Below, piece by piece: positions 34,839 to 43,756 of a stretch of DNA of 61,659 nt. The DNA lies in the NCBI RefSeq assembly GCF_003865345.1, contig NZ_RMVE01000008.1:1-61659 (forward strand), given 5' to 3'. The translations under genes and the position numbers were made by a program. This DNA comes from Nonlabens xiamenensis. Its GTDB lineage: Bacteria > Bacteroidota > Bacteroidia > Flavobacteriales > Flavobacteriaceae. Every line of letters starts with the position of its first letter. Positions within the stretch are counted from its first letter, which is position 1. Below the pieces are notes generated by a model that searched no databases, had not been told where the DNA came from, and was given only the letters and a program-made list of their open reading frames with translations.

Positions 34839-35849
34839 TTGCGCAATAAACTGACCATCGCCATTTTCTTGTTGCTTGCCATGCTGATCATAGGCGTGGT
34901 GGGGTTTAAATTGACCATGAATCTTTCTTGGGTGGATGCCTTGTATATGACGGTCATTACTATTACAACGGTAGGTTATCGAGAAATTGGAGAGCCCACC
35001 GAAAATGCCAAGCTGTTTACGATCTTTCTGATCCTTTTCAGTGTTGTGATTGTAGGTTATGCGGTCTCTGCCATCACAGAATATTTATTGTCCCGTAACA
35101 ATCTCAAGGACATCAGAGAGCGTCGAAAACTCAAATATTTGGAATCTATGGAAAATCACATCATTGTCTGTGGTTATGGAAGAAACGGAAAACAGGCCAT
35201 ACAAAAACTTCAGGACTACAATAAGGAGTTCATCATCATTGAAAAAGACCAGCAGGTCATCGAGGACTCTGGTTTGGATGACGATTTTTTCTTTAGGGGT
35301 AACGCCAATGAAGATGAGGTGTTGATTAAAGCTGGAATCGAAAGAGCATCAACTTTGATCACTGCTTTACCTGAAGATGCAGATAACCTGTTTGTCGTTC
35401 TTAGTGCCCGTCAGTTAAATAAAGGTCTCAAAATTATCTCAAGGGCAAGCGAAGAGAATTCTTATAAAAAATTGAAGTTGGCCGGCGCCGATAACGTGAT
35501 CCTGCCTGATACAATAGGTGGGCAGCATATGGCATCATTGATCGTTAGCCCAGATTTGATTGAGTTCTGGGACAACCTGAGTTATGGTGGTGATGAAGGC
35601 GTCAATCTTGAACAAATCAGTTTTGAACAGATGTTTGATGGAAAGCGCGAGTGCAATATCATTGATCTAGATTTAAGGCAAGAAACCGGATGTACGATCA
35701 TAGGTTACAAATCTCCGGATGGGGAATACACTGTCAATCCCGATCCCAAAACTGTTTTAATTCCTGGTTCAAAGATCATCGTTGTGGGGAATTCTAAGCA
35801 AATTCAAAAGCTTCAGGATGTGTATAGAATCAACAATGAGGTAACATAA
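34839..35849 (+). CDS. potassium channel with TrkA-N/TrkA-C domains
   Basis: A 336-residue protein with a two-helix pore module (IAIFLLLAMLIIGVVGF; AKLFTIFLILFSVVIVGYAVSAI) and filter TVGYRE at 44-49. It is followed by an RCK/TrkA-N Rossmann domain (IIVCGYGRNGKQAIQKL near 109) and a TrkA-C domain at the end (ECNIIDLDLRQETGCTIIGYKSPDGEYTVNPDPKTVLIPGSKIIVVG). It is probably a nucleotide-gated K+ channel. The canonical GYGD is GYRE here. The start is a TTG 18 bp after the PspC gene. Confidence 0.87.
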   Translation: MRNKLTIAIFLLLAMLIIGVVGFKLTMNLSWVDALYMTVITITTVGYREIGEPTENAKLFTIFLILFSVVIVGYAVSAITEYLLSRNNLKDIRERRKLKYLESMENHIIVCGYGRNGKQAIQKLQDYNKEFIIIEKDQQVIEDSGLDDDFFFRGNANEDEVLIKAGIERASTLITALPEDADNLFVVLSARQLNKGLKIISRASEENSYKKLKLAGADNVILPDTIGGQHMASLIVSPDLIEFWDNLSYGGDEGVNLEQISFEQMFDGKRECNIIDLDLRQETGCTIIGYKSPDGEYTVNPDPKTVLIPGSKIIVVGNSKQIQKLQDVYRINNEVT

Positions 35850-35918
35850 AGACTCTTAAAACTTTCAAAAAGCAAGATTTTTGTGCATATTGCCAGCTTA
35901 TAAACATACGTTCATAAA

Positions 35919-38003
35919 ATGAAGAAAATTTTCTTTCTGTTCAGCGTTCTGCTGACTTCCCTTTCGGCAAATTCTCAAGAACTTAACCTGAAGGCAACTA
36001 CTTCCAATCCCAGCTCTAAAATCAATGATGGAGTCATCAGCATCCAGGTAACTGGAGGGCAGGGACCTTATACCTATAAATGGTCCAACCAAAGCACTTC
36101 CTTAAAATCTGATACTGCTACTGGACTTACCGAGGGTGTTAATTACAGTGTTGAAGTTACCGATGCTAATGGTGAGCATACCGCTGGTGTCTACACCGTA
36201 GAAACTGAAAGTGTGGTAGAGGTTCTTAATGGTGCCGCAGTACCAGCAGTTGGCTTCTTGGGGGATATTTTGTTTTGGGATCCATTTTCGGCCATAGGAA
36301 TTTATGACCCAGTAGTGTATGCAGAAGCAAAAAACATCGCCATCCCTGGTTGGGAAGCTGGTGATTTAAATAAATACACTTTAAAGCAGTGGCTTAAAGC
36401 CGATGGCGCCAAAGTTAAAAAAGGTGAGCCTGTGGCGATAGTTGGGGTTGAAGGTGGAGATGATCTTAGGGTTATCGCCCCAGCCAGCGGAACTTTTAAT
36501 CACTTAAAAAGTAGAGGTGAAGAGCTTACTGAAGGAGATGTGATTTTTAATGGGCAAAATTCTGAAGACATTATTGAAACTGGTGCCCACTTGTTCTCGC
36601 AAGTAGTATATGATGAGAAAGTCCCATTATTGCATCCCAATGGAGATGTACAACAAAAGGGAATTCCATTTATCGTGGTATGGTTAGTATTGGGTGCTTT
36701 GTTCTTTACCATCAGAATGGGCTTTATCAATTTCAGAGGTTTCAGACATTCGATTGATTTAGCCAAGGGTAAATATGATGATCCTACTGCTCCAGGTCAG
36801 GTAACTCACTTCCAGGCGTTGGCGACAGCGGTTTCTGGAACTGTAGGTCTAGGAAATATTGCCAGTGTGGCAGTTGCTATCTCTATCGGTGGGGCGGGAG
36901 CAACTTTTTGGATGATCATCGCTGGATTGTTAGGGATGTCTTCCAAGTTTGTAGAATGTACCTTAGGTGTTAAATACAGATTCATTGCCGAGGACGGTTC
37001 AGTCTACGGTGGACCTATGAACTATTTGAGATACGGTTTGGCCAAGCAAAGTAAAAAAGGACTTGGAAAGATCCTTGCTGTAATGTTTGCGGTGCTTGCG
37101 ATTGGCGCTTCCTTTGGAGGTGGTAATATGTTCCAGTCCAACCAAGCCTTTGAAGGTTTGGCTACTCAGTTTACCTTTATGGAAGGTCATGGACTTATAT
37201 TTGGGATTGTTACGGCCATCTTGGTCGGGGTGGTAATTATTGGTGGTATCCAAAGTATCGCTAAAGTTACCGGTAAAATCGTACCCTTTATGGCCAGTGT
37301 GTATATCATCGCCGCATTAGCTGTCATTATCATCAATATTGAAAACGTTGGACCAGCATTTTCTGCCATCATCGATGGTGCCTTTAGTCCTGCTGCTATT
37401 AAAGGTGGTATTATAGGAGTGCTGATTGTTGGATTCCAAAGAGCTGCATTTTCCAATGAAGCGGGTGTGGGATCTGCTGCAATTGCCCACAGTGCTGCCA
37501 AAACACACCACCCACCTTCAGAAGGTTTCGTGGCCTTGTTGGAGCCGTTTATTGACACAGTTGTAGTATGTACCCTGACTGCCCTGGTATTGATATTCAC
37601 GGGTATGCACGAAGTAGAAGGAATGACGGGCGCACAGCTTACCTCAGATGCATTTGGAAGTGTGATCTCTTGGTTCCCTTACGTGTTGGCAGGTGCTATA
37701 TTTCTATTTGCCTTTAGTACGATGATTAGTTGGTCCTACTATGGTATGCGTGCCTGGACTTATTTGTTTGGAAAAAGTAAAGGTGTTGAGATTACCTATA
37801 AAATTATCTTCCTGGTATTTGTTGTTATTGGATCTTCAGTTTCTCTAGGAGCTGTGCTGGATTTCTCTGATATGATGATTCTGGCGATGTCCTTCCCTAA
37901 CATCATCGGATTGTACTTGATGTCTGGTGAAGTACGCAGGGATCTCAACGAATACTGGCGTAAATTAAAAGCAGGTCAACTAGGTCTTAAGACCGACGAG
38001 TAA
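35919..38003 (+). CDS. AGCS amino-acid:cation symporter with SprB-like and lipoyl-like N-terminal extension
   Basis: A 694-residue fusion. Signal peptide (1-20, ...SANSQ), then a SprB/PKD-like beta domain at about 22-98 ([24 protein letters not shown] ... [10 protein letters not shown]). A biotinyl/lipoyl-like barrel follows at about 142-210 ([18 protein letters not shown] ... [25 protein letters not shown]). From about 250 comes a full AGCS transporter ([68 protein letters not shown]). The lipoyl-like barrel has no lysine at the usual attachment turn (VEGGDD). Plain AGCS carriers are about 450-550 residues long and import alanine or glycine with sodium. The extension would face the periplasm. 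Confidence 0.88.
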   Translation: MKKIFFLFSVLLTSLSANSQELNLKATTSNPSSKINDGVISIQVTGGQGPYTYKWSNQSTSLKSDTATGLTEGVNYSVEVTDANGEHTAGVYTVETESVVEVLNGAAVPAVGFLGDILFWDPFSAIGIYDPVVYAEAKNIAIPGWEAGDLNKYTLKQWLKADGAKVKKGEPVAIVGVEGGDDLRVIAPASGTFNHLKSRGEELTEGDVIFNGQNSEDIIETGAHLFSQVVYDEKVPLLHPNGDVQQKGIPFIVVWLVLGALFFTIRMGFINFRGFRHSIDLAKGKYDDPTAPGQVTHFQALATAVSGTVGLGNIASVAVAISIGGAGATFWMIIAGLLGMSSKFVECTLGVKYRFIAEDGSVYGGPMNYLRYGLAKQSKKGLGKILAVMFAVLAIGASFGGGNMFQSNQAFEGLATQFTFMEGHGLIFGIVTAILVGVVIIGGIQSIAKVTGKIVPFMASVYIIAALAVIIINIENVGPAFSAIIDGAFSPAAIKGGIIGVLIVGFQRAAFSNEAGVGSAAIAHSAAKTHHPPSEGFVALLEPFIDTVVVCTLTALVLIFTGMHEVEGMTGAQLTSDAFGSVISWFPYVLAGAIFLFAFSTMISWSYYGMRAWTYLFGKSKGVEITYKIIFLVFVVIGSSVSLGAVLDFSDMMILAMSFPNIIGLYLMSGEVRRDLNEYWRKLKAGQLGLKTDE

Positions 38004-38010
38004 GCATCCT

Positions 38011-38871
38011 ATGAAAATATTAAAATCCCTCTTTGCGTTTGACAAACGACAGCAAAGGGGGATTTTTGTATTGATGGGCCTCTTGCTCATCGCTATTGGT
38101 GCCTATCTCTGGACTTCCACCAGACCCGTTCCACCATTGCAGATGCAGGACCTGAGCATATATCAAGGGCGTATTGACTCCCTTAAGAAACTTGAGACAG
38201 TTTCCAAGGATACTATTTATGCCTTCAATCCTAATTATATCACAGATTATAAAGGATACCGTTTAGGTATGGGGCTGGAGGAGATAGATCGGTTGCACCG
38301 CTTTCGCGAAAGCGGACAATTCATCAACTCCAAAGCACAATTCCAGCAAGTCACCAAGGTCAGCGATCAATGGTTGGATAGCATTGGTCCGTATTTTAAG
38401 TTTCCTTCCTGGGTGAATTCGTCCCGTAAACAACAGTCATCCCAGAGAACTTCCTACACCAAAACCATCGTTCGTACGGATATCAATCAGGCCACCGCCG
38501 AAGAGTTAAAAAAAGTTTACGGTATTGGTCCTGCTTTGTCCAAAAGGATACTTGAAGAGAGGGAGCGAGTCCAGGGCTTTATTGATCGTTCACAAATCAG
38601 CGCGGTTTACGGACTCACGGACTCTACCATGCTACAATTAGACAAACATTTTTACGTACAACTTCCTGCCGATTTCAAAAAACTAGCCTTAAATACGGCT
38701 ACCCAGGACGAACTGTTAAGGATCCCTTATTTTGACGACTACCTTGTGAAGCAATTGATCCAGCAGCGAACGCTTAGGGAAGGTTTTGATAGCTGGGATA
38801 AAGTCCTGTTAACCTCCAGGTTTCCACAAGAGAAATTAGCCCTAATTCAGCTATATTTGACACTGGACTAA
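38011..38871 (+). CDS. ComEA-like helix-hairpin-helix membrane protein
   Basis: A 286-residue protein with one N-terminal membrane helix (about 17-36, GIFVLMGLLLIAIGAYLW). Three helix-hairpin-helix-type units follow; the clearest is TDINQATAEELKKVYGIGPALSKRILEERERVQGF, and another is LNTATQDELLRIPYFDDYLVKQLIQQR. Such proteins bind DNA at the periplasmic face in ComEA. A role in DNA uptake is possible but unproven here. It begins 7 bp after the transporter gene. The palindrome at 38299-38314 encodes HRFRESG inside a helical repeat. Confidence 0.82.
   Translation: MKILKSLFAFDKRQQRGIFVLMGLLLIAIGAYLWTSTRPVPPLQMQDLSIYQGRIDSLKKLETVSKDTIYAFNPNYITDYKGYRLGMGLEEIDRLHRFRESGQFINSKAQFQQVTKVSDQWLDSIGPYFKFPSWVNSSRKQQSSQRTSYTKTIVRTDINQATAEELKKVYGIGPALSKRILEERERVQGFIDRSQISAVYGLTDSTMLQLDKHFYVQLPADFKKLALNTATQDELLRIPYFDDYLVKQLIQQRTLREGFDSWDKVLLTSRFPQEKLALIQLYLTLD
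38299..38314. repeat. 16-bp iterated palindrome (4)
   Basis: Exact copy with flanking C/G extending the symmetry to 18 bp. It is read as RFRES, the same frame as copy 1. Confidence 0.95.
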
Positions 38872-38969
38872 AAAACCTATAGAATTAATCCGAATATCGT
38901 GATGAAGCTTTGCTTTTGAAAAGGAATATGCAATCAGCTCGGATCGGATGAAAAACATTAAATCTTTTT

Positions 38970-40139
38970 ATGTATTCAAAATATTTTACCGAGGAGCACC
39001 TCGCCTTTAGACAAAGTTTTAGGGATTTTCTACAAAAGGAAGCTGTTCCGCATATCGATCGCTGGGAAGAAACCGGTCAAATAGACCGAGAAATCTTTGA
39101 GAAGATGGGTGAGATGGGCTATTTTGGATTGTACTATCCCGAGCAGTACGGTGGATTGGATCTTGATTTCTTTTATACCGTTATTTTCTTGGAAGAAATG
39201 CAGCGCATCAATTCTGGAGGCTTTGCTGCAGCCATGTGGGTTCAAGCTTTTTTGGGCGCCCAGCATTTATTGAAAGAAGGTGACGAGCGTATCAAGCAAG
39301 AGTATCTGGTGCCAACATTAACTGGAGAGAAAATAGGTTGTTTAGGGATTACTGAGCCTTTCGGCGGAAGCGATGTGGCAGGAATGCGTACCACAGCGGT
39401 AAAAGATGGGGATCATTATGTGATAAATGGGTCAAAAACATTTATTACCAATGGTGTATATAGTGACTATCTTGTTATAGCTGCCAAAACAGATCCAGAT
39501 GCCAAGGGGCGTGGAATTTCCATTTTTGTGATGGACCGAGAGACACCAGGCATCAGTGCGACCAAACTCAATAAATTGGGTTGGAGGGCAAGTGATACCG
39601 GAGAGATAGGTTTTGACAATGTGAGAATCCCAGCAGAAAACTTAATGGGAGAAGAAGGGAAAGGGTTTCCTTATATCATGCAACATTTTGCCTTGGAGCG
39701 ACTGATCATGGGGATCAATTCCCACGCCCGCGCCGAATACGCTATAGAGTACACCATTCAGTACATGAAGGAGCGCACAGCTTTTGGTAAATCTCTAGAC
39801 AAGTTTCAGGCCTTGAGGCACAATATTGCCGATATGGTGAGTGAGGTAGAAATGGCCAAGAATTTCAATTATTCCATCGCAGAGGAGTTGGATAAAGGAT
39901 TATATCCAGTTAAAGAAGCCAGTATGTCTAAATTGGTTTCCACTAAAATTGCCGATGAGGTAATTTATAAATGCCTTCAATATCTAGGCGGGTATGGTTA
40001 TATAGAGGAATATCCTTTGGCCCGTATGTGGCGTGATAGCCGTTTGGGTCCTATAGGTGGTGGGACTAGCGAAATCATGAGAGAGATCATTGCTAAAATG
40101 ACCTTGGATGGAAAGGACTACAAGCCTGCCGCTGGGTGA
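38970..40139 (+). CDS. acyl-CoA dehydrogenase
   Basis: A 389-residue FAD-dependent acyl-CoA dehydrogenase. The N-terminal helical domain is followed by the beta domain with the FAD/substrate motif (CLGITEPFGGSDVAGMRTTAVKDGDHYVINGSKTFITNG) and the C-terminal helical domain with RTAFGKSLDKFQALRHNIADM. The active-site base is Glu347 in GGYGYIEEYPLARMWRD. It transfers electrons to ETF in fatty-acid or branched-chain amino-acid breakdown. The acyl specificity cannot be read from the sequence. It stands alone between the HhH gene and rpsU. Confidence 0.93.
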   Translation: MYSKYFTEEHLAFRQSFRDFLQKEAVPHIDRWEETGQIDREIFEKMGEMGYFGLYYPEQYGGLDLDFFYTVIFLEEMQRINSGGFAAAMWVQAFLGAQHLLKEGDERIKQEYLVPTLTGEKIGCLGITEPFGGSDVAGMRTTAVKDGDHYVINGSKTFITNGVYSDYLVIAAKTDPDAKGRGISIFVMDRETPGISATKLNKLGWRASDTGEIGFDNVRIPAENLMGEEGKGFPYIMQHFALERLIMGINSHARAEYAIEYTIQYMKERTAFGKSLDKFQALRHNIADMVSEVEMAKNFNYSIAEELDKGLYPVKEASMSKLVSTKIADEVIYKCLQYLGGYGYIEEYPLARMWRDSRLGPIGGGTSEIMREIIAKMTLDGKDYKPAAG

Positions 40140-40212
40140 TAATCAGTTAGAAAGTTGTATCTGTTCAGTGTACCCAGGCCGGGAATATTCAGGAATTTTG
40201 TAGGTAGTGCTG

Positions 40213-40240
40213 TTGAATTTAAAAATATAGTGTATTTTTG
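40213..40240 (+). promoter_or_regulatory. rpsU promoter TTG-N17-TATTTTTG
   Basis: A TTG at 40213-40215 and TATTTTTG at 40233-40240 with a 17-bp spacer match the Bacteroidetes -33/-7 consensus. The leader to the ATG is about 23 bases. Confidence 0.75.
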
Positions 40241-40253
40241 CCGTCCCAAAGAG

Positions 40254-40264
40254 AGGAGGTGATG
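40254..40264 (+). promoter_or_regulatory. extended Shine-Dalgarno AGGAGGTGATG of rpsU
   Basis: AGGAGGTGAT complements the 3' end of 16S rRNA over nearly its full anti-SD. GGAGG ends 10 bases before the ATG at 40270. This is striking because the other starts in this window lack such sites. Reports on Flavobacterium ribosomes show that bS21 helps hide the anti-SD, so a strong SD on rpsU suits autoregulation. A four-codon frame (ATG at 40262, TAA at 40274) overlaps the start. Confidence 0.85.
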
Positions 40265-40269
40265 ACCCT

Positions 40270-40464
40270 ATGTTAATAATACCAGTAAAAGACGGCGAAA
40301 ATATCGATAGAGCCCTAAAGCGTTTCAAAAGAAAATTTGATCGTACGGGAAAAATGCGTGAGTTGCGCAGAAGACAGCAGTTTACAAAGCCTTCTGTAGC
40401 CAAACGTGCGCAAAAGATTAAAGCCCAGTATATACAACATTTGAGAGATCAGGAAAACATCTAG
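40270..40464 (+). CDS. rpsU: 30S ribosomal protein bS21
   Basis: A 64-residue, strongly basic bS21: MLIIPVKDGENIDRALKRFKRKFDRTGKMRELRRRQQFTKPS... The length and the ENIDRALKRFKRK motif are typical. It sits next to the 16S 3' end on the 30S platform; in Flavobacteriia, together with bS6 and bS18, it sequesters the anti-Shine-Dalgarno. Its own promoter and extended SD precede it and an intrinsic terminator-like hairpin follows, directly before xerC. Confidence 0.95.
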   Translation: MLIIPVKDGENIDRALKRFKRKFDRTGKMRELRRRQQFTKPSVAKRAQKIKAQYIQHLRDQENI

Positions 40465-40487
40465 GTTTCCTTATCCTTTCAGAAAGT

Positions 40488-40518
40488 TTGAGCCGCTTGA
40501 CGTAAATTGATACATTTA
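40488..40518 (+). promoter_or_regulatory. xerC promoter TTG-N20-TACATTTA
   Basis: TTG at 40488-40490, 20-bp spacer, TACATTTA at 40511-40518. The -7 element lies inside the hairpin that also looks like the rpsU terminator. Confidence 0.55.
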
Positions 40519-40536
40519 CGGTAAGCGGTTTTTTTT
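40493..40536 (+). terminator. rpsU terminator abutting the xerC start codon
   Basis: CCGCTT-GA-CGTAAAT and ATTTACG-GT-AAGCGG form a stem with one internal mismatch and the loop TGATAC, followed by eight T (40529-40536). The xerC ATG starts at the next base. Confidence 0.8.
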
Positions 40537-41421
40537 ATGTATCTACAGGAGTTTTTAGATTATCTGGAATTGGAACGTCATTATTCCAAACATACACTGG
40601 AGGCCTATGCCAGAGATCTCGATCAGTTTATAGCTTATTTGGAAGAGGAAATGGTGGATGATATCAAAGAGGTAAATTACAGTCTTATACGTGGCTGGAT
40701 TGCTTCTTTACTGGAAGACGGCGTTACCAGTCGAACGGTTAATCGTAAATTATCCTCGCTTAAATCTTATTTCAAATTCCTCAGACGTACTGAAGTATTG
40801 GAGCGTAATCCAATGCTGCAGCACAAAAGCCTCAAGGTTTCCAAAAACGTTCAGGTGCCATTTTCAAAGGAAGAGGTTTTTCAATTGTTGGATGCTCCCT
40901 ATGATGTGGCCGATTTTGAATCCTCAAGAGACAGGTTGATGATCGAGATGTTATACGTAACAGGTATACGTAGAGAAGAGATGATCACGCTTAAACTGGT
41001 CGATGTTGATGTGGCTCATGGGCAAATTAAAGTTCTCGGTAAGCGCAATAAAGAGCGGTATGTGCCAATGGTCAATTCTATGAAGAAGCATATCCAGTCC
41101 TATCTGTTGTTGAGGGAGGCAGTCACTCGTGAGGATACCGAGGAGTTTTTTATCACGGCCAAGGGCGTTAAAATTTATTCAAGTCTTGTTTATCGAGTGG
41201 TAAAATCTTATTTTAGTAAGGTTTCCTTGAAGGTAAAGATCAGTCCGCATATCTTGCGTCATACCTTTGCGACCCATCTATTAGATGAGGGTGCTGATCT
41301 TAATGCGGTCAAGGAACTGTTGGGGCATGCCAGCCTGTCTTCCACGCAGGTGTATACGCACAGTAGCATGGCGGCCTTGAAAGGGGTATATAGCGATGCA
41401 CATCCCCGGTCAAAAAAATAA
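40537..41421 (+). CDS. xerC: tyrosine recombinase XerC
   Basis: A 294-residue tyrosine recombinase. The N-terminal core-binding domain (MYLQEFLDYLELERHYSKHTLEAYARDLDQFIAYL) is followed by a catalytic domain with Arg145 (GIRREE), Lys169, His238 and Arg241 (HILRHTFATHLL), His264 (LLGHASLSST) and nucleophile Tyr273 (VYTH). With XerD it resolves chromosome dimers at dif during division. The length and all catalytic residues are normal. No dif-like site was recognised here. The start codon directly follows the T-tract of the rpsU terminator. hpf lies 20 bp downstream in the same direction. Confidence 0.93.
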   Translation: MYLQEFLDYLELERHYSKHTLEAYARDLDQFIAYLEEEMVDDIKEVNYSLIRGWIASLLEDGVTSRTVNRKLSSLKSYFKFLRRTEVLERNPMLQHKSLKVSKNVQVPFSKEEVFQLLDAPYDVADFESSRDRLMIEMLYVTGIRREEMITLKLVDVDVAHGQIKVLGKRNKERYVPMVNSMKKHIQSYLLLREAVTREDTEEFFITAKGVKIYSSLVYRVVKSYFSKVSLKVKISPHILRHTFATHLLDEGADLNAVKELLGHASLSSTQVYTHSSMAALKGVYSDAHPRSKK

Positions 41422-41441
41422 TAACCTCAAAATATGAGACT

Positions 41442-41741
41442 ATGAAGGTAAACACCCAAGCCGTTAATTTTGATGCAGATGTTAAGCTCATCAATTTTAT
41501 TCAGAAGAGGATGGACAAGCTGGAGCAGTTCTACAGCAAAATCATCAATGCTGATGTGTATTTGAAAGTTCAGAAGACTTCAGCGCCAGAAAACAAAATT
41601 ACTGAGATCAGATTATTTGTTCCAGGCGATGATATGGTGGTCAAGAAAACTTGTAAAACATTTGAGCAATGTGTGGATGAATGTGCAGCATCACTGGAGC
41701 GTCAATTAAAGAAGCGGAAGGAAAAACTCGCAGCTCATTAA
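41442..41741 (+). CDS. hpf: ribosome hibernation/translation inhibition factor, short form
   Basis: A 99-residue HPF/RaiA (S30AE) protein: MKVNTQAVNFDADVKLINFIQKRMDKLEQFYSKIINADVYLKVQK ... EIRLFVPGDDMVVKKTCKTFEQCVDECAASLERQLKKRKEKL. The beta-alpha-beta fold binds the 30S decoding centre and tRNA channel of idle ribosomes. It lacks the C-terminal dimerisation domain of long HPF. It is co-directional with xerC, 20 bp away. The tRNA/tuf operon promoter starts only about 20 bp after its stop. Confidence 0.9.
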   Translation: MKVNTQAVNFDADVKLINFIQKRMDKLEQFYSKIINADVYLKVQKTSAPENKITEIRLFVPGDDMVVKKTCKTFEQCVDECAASLERQLKKRKEKLAAH

Positions 41742-41760
41742 AAAAAGGCAAAAAAATATT

Positions 41761-41789
41761 TTGACAATTAAAAAATAGGCTTACATTTG
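41761..41789 (+). promoter_or_regulatory. promoter of the tRNA-tuf-rpo operon, TTG-N18-TACATTTG
   Basis: TTG at 41761-41763 in TTTTGACA and an exact TAnnTTTG (41782-41789), spacer 18 bp. This is the best consensus promoter in the window and fits a heavily transcribed operon. Confidence 0.85.
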
Positions 41790-41791
41790 CA

Positions 41792-41819
41792 GTCCGTTAG
41801 AAATAGCGGACTTTTTTTT
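41792..41819 (+). terminator. hairpin with T8 just downstream of the tRNA operon promoter
   Basis: GTCCGTTA and TAGCGGAC pair around GAAA (one G-T), followed by eight T. It may terminate hpf transcription. Because it sits within a few bases of the expected start of the tRNA transcript, it may also act as an early attenuator. Confidence 0.75.
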
Positions 41820-41840
41820 GGCAGCAAAAAAGGGTCAAAA

Positions 41841-41914
41841 GCCGATGTAGCTCAGCTGGCTAGAGCAGCTGATTTGTAATCAGCAGGTCGTGGGTTCGAG
41901 TCCCTCCATCGGCT
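41841..41914 (+). tRNA. tRNA-Thr (TGT)
   Basis: The acceptor stem GCCGATG/CATCGGC pairs fully with discriminator T. D-arm GCTC...GAGC, anticodon stem CTGAT/ATCAG with loop TTGTAAT, and GTTCGAG T-loop. First RNA of the cluster. Confidence 0.96.
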
Positions 41915-41954
41915 CTTGAAAGATTGAAAAAATTGAGTTCTTTTTGAACTTGTA

Positions 41955-42035
41955 GGGGAGATACTCAAGCGGTCAACGAGGACGGACTGTAACTCCGTTG
42001 GGCAACCTTCGCAGGTTCGAATCCTGCTCTCCCCA
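41955..42035 (+). tRNA. tRNA-Tyr (GTA)
   Basis: Acceptor GGGGAGA/TCTCCCC with discriminator A, anticodon GTA in ACGGA-CTGTAAC-TCCGT, and a long variable arm, which makes it a class II tRNA. T-loop GGTTCGAATCC. Confidence 0.96.
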
Positions 42036-42040
42036 CAACC

Positions 42041-42054
42041 TTTTCGCGAAAGCG
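42041..42054. repeat. degenerate copy of the iterated palindrome (5)
   Basis: TTTTCGCGAAAGCG, imperfect on its left side, in the spacer between tRNA-Tyr and tRNA-Gly. Confidence 0.8.
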
Positions 42055-42125
42055 AAAATGGCCGATTAAAATCGGTTGGGAATTTGACATTTTGAATACC
42101 ATTCTGTTTTTTAAACAGATAAATT

Positions 42126-42198
42126 GCGAGAGTAGCTCAGTTGGTAGAGCGTCAGCCTTCCAAGCTGAATGTCGCCGGTTCGAACCCGGTCTCTCGCT
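42126..42198 (+). tRNA. tRNA-Gly (TCC)
   Basis: Acceptor GCGAGAG/CTCTCGC with discriminator T, anticodon stem TCAGC/GCTGA with loop CTTCCAA. 73 nt. Confidence 0.96.
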
Positions 42199-42361
42199 CT
42201 AAAGGACTGATGTGTTAAGATAAACTGTGTTTGTCTATAAGCTTGGGTCTGTAAATATCTAAAGTCGGCAGGCGTTGTAATGCTTTTGTCGATGATTGAT
42301 CAAGACCTTGTTGAATAGCGGGTTTTAAGTCAATATGTCCACTCCTTATTGTAAGGGTTTT

Positions 42362-42433
42362 GCCGGTGTAGCTCAGGGGTAGAGCGTTTCCTTGGTAAGG
42401 AAGAGGTCACGAGTTCAAATCTCGTCATTGGCT
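42362..42433 (+). tRNA. tRNA-Thr (GGT)
   Basis: Acceptor GCCGGTG pairs with CATTGGC through two G-T pairs. The anticodon loop TTGGTAA lies between TTCC/GGAA. 72 nt. The weaker acceptor stem is still tRNA-like. Confidence 0.94.
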
Positions 42434-42548
42434 CTGTTAAGATAACAATAGGTCTCATTTGAGGCCATTACTAGTATAGGCTGATTTGGTTTTAGCTCCG
42501 GTCGGTTCTTTTAAATTGAAACACTAATATAAACTAAGATTATAAGTT

Positions 42549-43736
42549 ATGGCTAAAGAAACGTACGATCGTTCGAAACCGCACCTTAACGTAGGGACTA
42601 TTGGTCACGTTGACCACGGTAAGACTACACTTACGGCTGCGATTACTAAAGTGCTTGCAGATGCTGGTCATTCTGCTGCGACAAGCTTTGAGCAAATTGA
42701 CAACGCACCTGAAGAAAAAGAGCGTGGTATCACAATCAACTCTTCACACGTTGAGTATCAAACTGCAAATAGACACTATGCACACGTTGACTGTCCAGGT
42801 CACGCCGATTATGTAAAGAACATGGTAACTGGTGCTGCTCAGATGGACGGTGCGATTCTTGTTGTTGCTGCAACTGATGGTCCTATGCCACAAACTCGTG
42901 AGCACATCCTTCTTGGTCGTCAGGTTGGTATCCCTCGTATTGTTGTATTCCTTAACAAAGTGGATATGGTGGACGATGAGGAGCTGCTTGAGCTTGTTGA
43001 GATGGAAGTACGTGATCTATTGAGCTTCTATGAGTATGACGGTGACAACGGACCTGTTGTTTCTGGTTCTGCTTTGGGTGCTCTTAATGGTGAGCAAAAA
43101 TGGGTTGATACCGTTCTTGAGTTGATGGATGCTGTTGACAACTGGATCGAAGAGCCTGTACGTGATATGGATAAGCCTTTCTTGATGCCTATCGAGGATG
43201 TATTCTCTATTACTGGTCGTGGTACTGTTGCAACTGGTCGTATTGAGACTGGTGTAGCTAACACTGGAGACCCAGTAGAGATCATCGGTATGGGTGCTGA
43301 GAAGTTGACTTCTACCATTACTGGTATCGAGATGTTCCGTCAGATCCTTGATAGAGGTGAAGCTGGTGACAACGCTGGTATCCTTTTGAGAGGTATTGAA
43401 AAGAATCAAATCTCTCGTGGTATGGTAATCACCAAGCCAGGATCTGTTACTCCACACGCTAAATTTAAAGCTGAGGTGTATATTTTGAAAAAAGAAGAAG
43501 GTGGACGTCACACTCCATTCCACAATAACTACCGTCCACAGTTCTACGTACGTACAACTGACGTGACTGGTAACATCGCTTTGCCTGATGGTGTAGAGAT
43601 GGTAATGCCTGGGGACAACTTGACTATTACAGTTGACTTGATCCAGCCTATCGCCTTGAACCTTGGTCTTCGTTTTGCTATCCGTGAAGGTGGTAGAACT
43701 GTAGGTGCAGGTCAGGTAACTGAAATTCTAGATTAA
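42549..43736 (+). CDS. tuf: elongation factor Tu
   Basis: A 395-residue EF-Tu, the GTPase that delivers aminoacyl-tRNA to the ribosome. G1 GHVDHGKT is at 19-26, the effector region is [14 protein letters not shown]3 is [12 protein letters not shown], and G4 [10 protein letters not shown] and G5 SGSALGAL follow. Domains 2 and 3 are complete, ending in [15 protein letters not shown]. It is embedded between tRNA genes, the classic arrangement. Codon use is biased to few codons, as in highly expressed genes. Confidence 0.98.
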   Translation: MAKETYDRSKPHLNVGTIGHVDHGKTTLTAAITKVLADAGHSAATSFEQIDNAPEEKERGITINSSHVEYQTANRHYAHVDCPGHADYVKNMVTGAAQMDGAILVVAATDGPMPQTREHILLGRQVGIPRIVVFLNKVDMVDDEELLELVEMEVRDLLSFYEYDGDNGPVVSGSALGALNGEQKWVDTVLELMDAVDNWIEEPVRDMDKPFLMPIEDVFSITGRGTVATGRIETGVANTGDPVEIIGMGAEKLTSTITGIEMFRQILDRGEAGDNAGILLRGIEKNQISRGMVITKPGSVTPHAKFKAEVYILKKEEGGRHTPFHNNYRPQFYVRTTDVTGNIALPDGVEMVMPGDNLTITVDLIQPIALNLGLRFAIREGGRTVGAGQVTEILD

Positions 43737-43756
43737 TCATCTATTTCAATACACTA

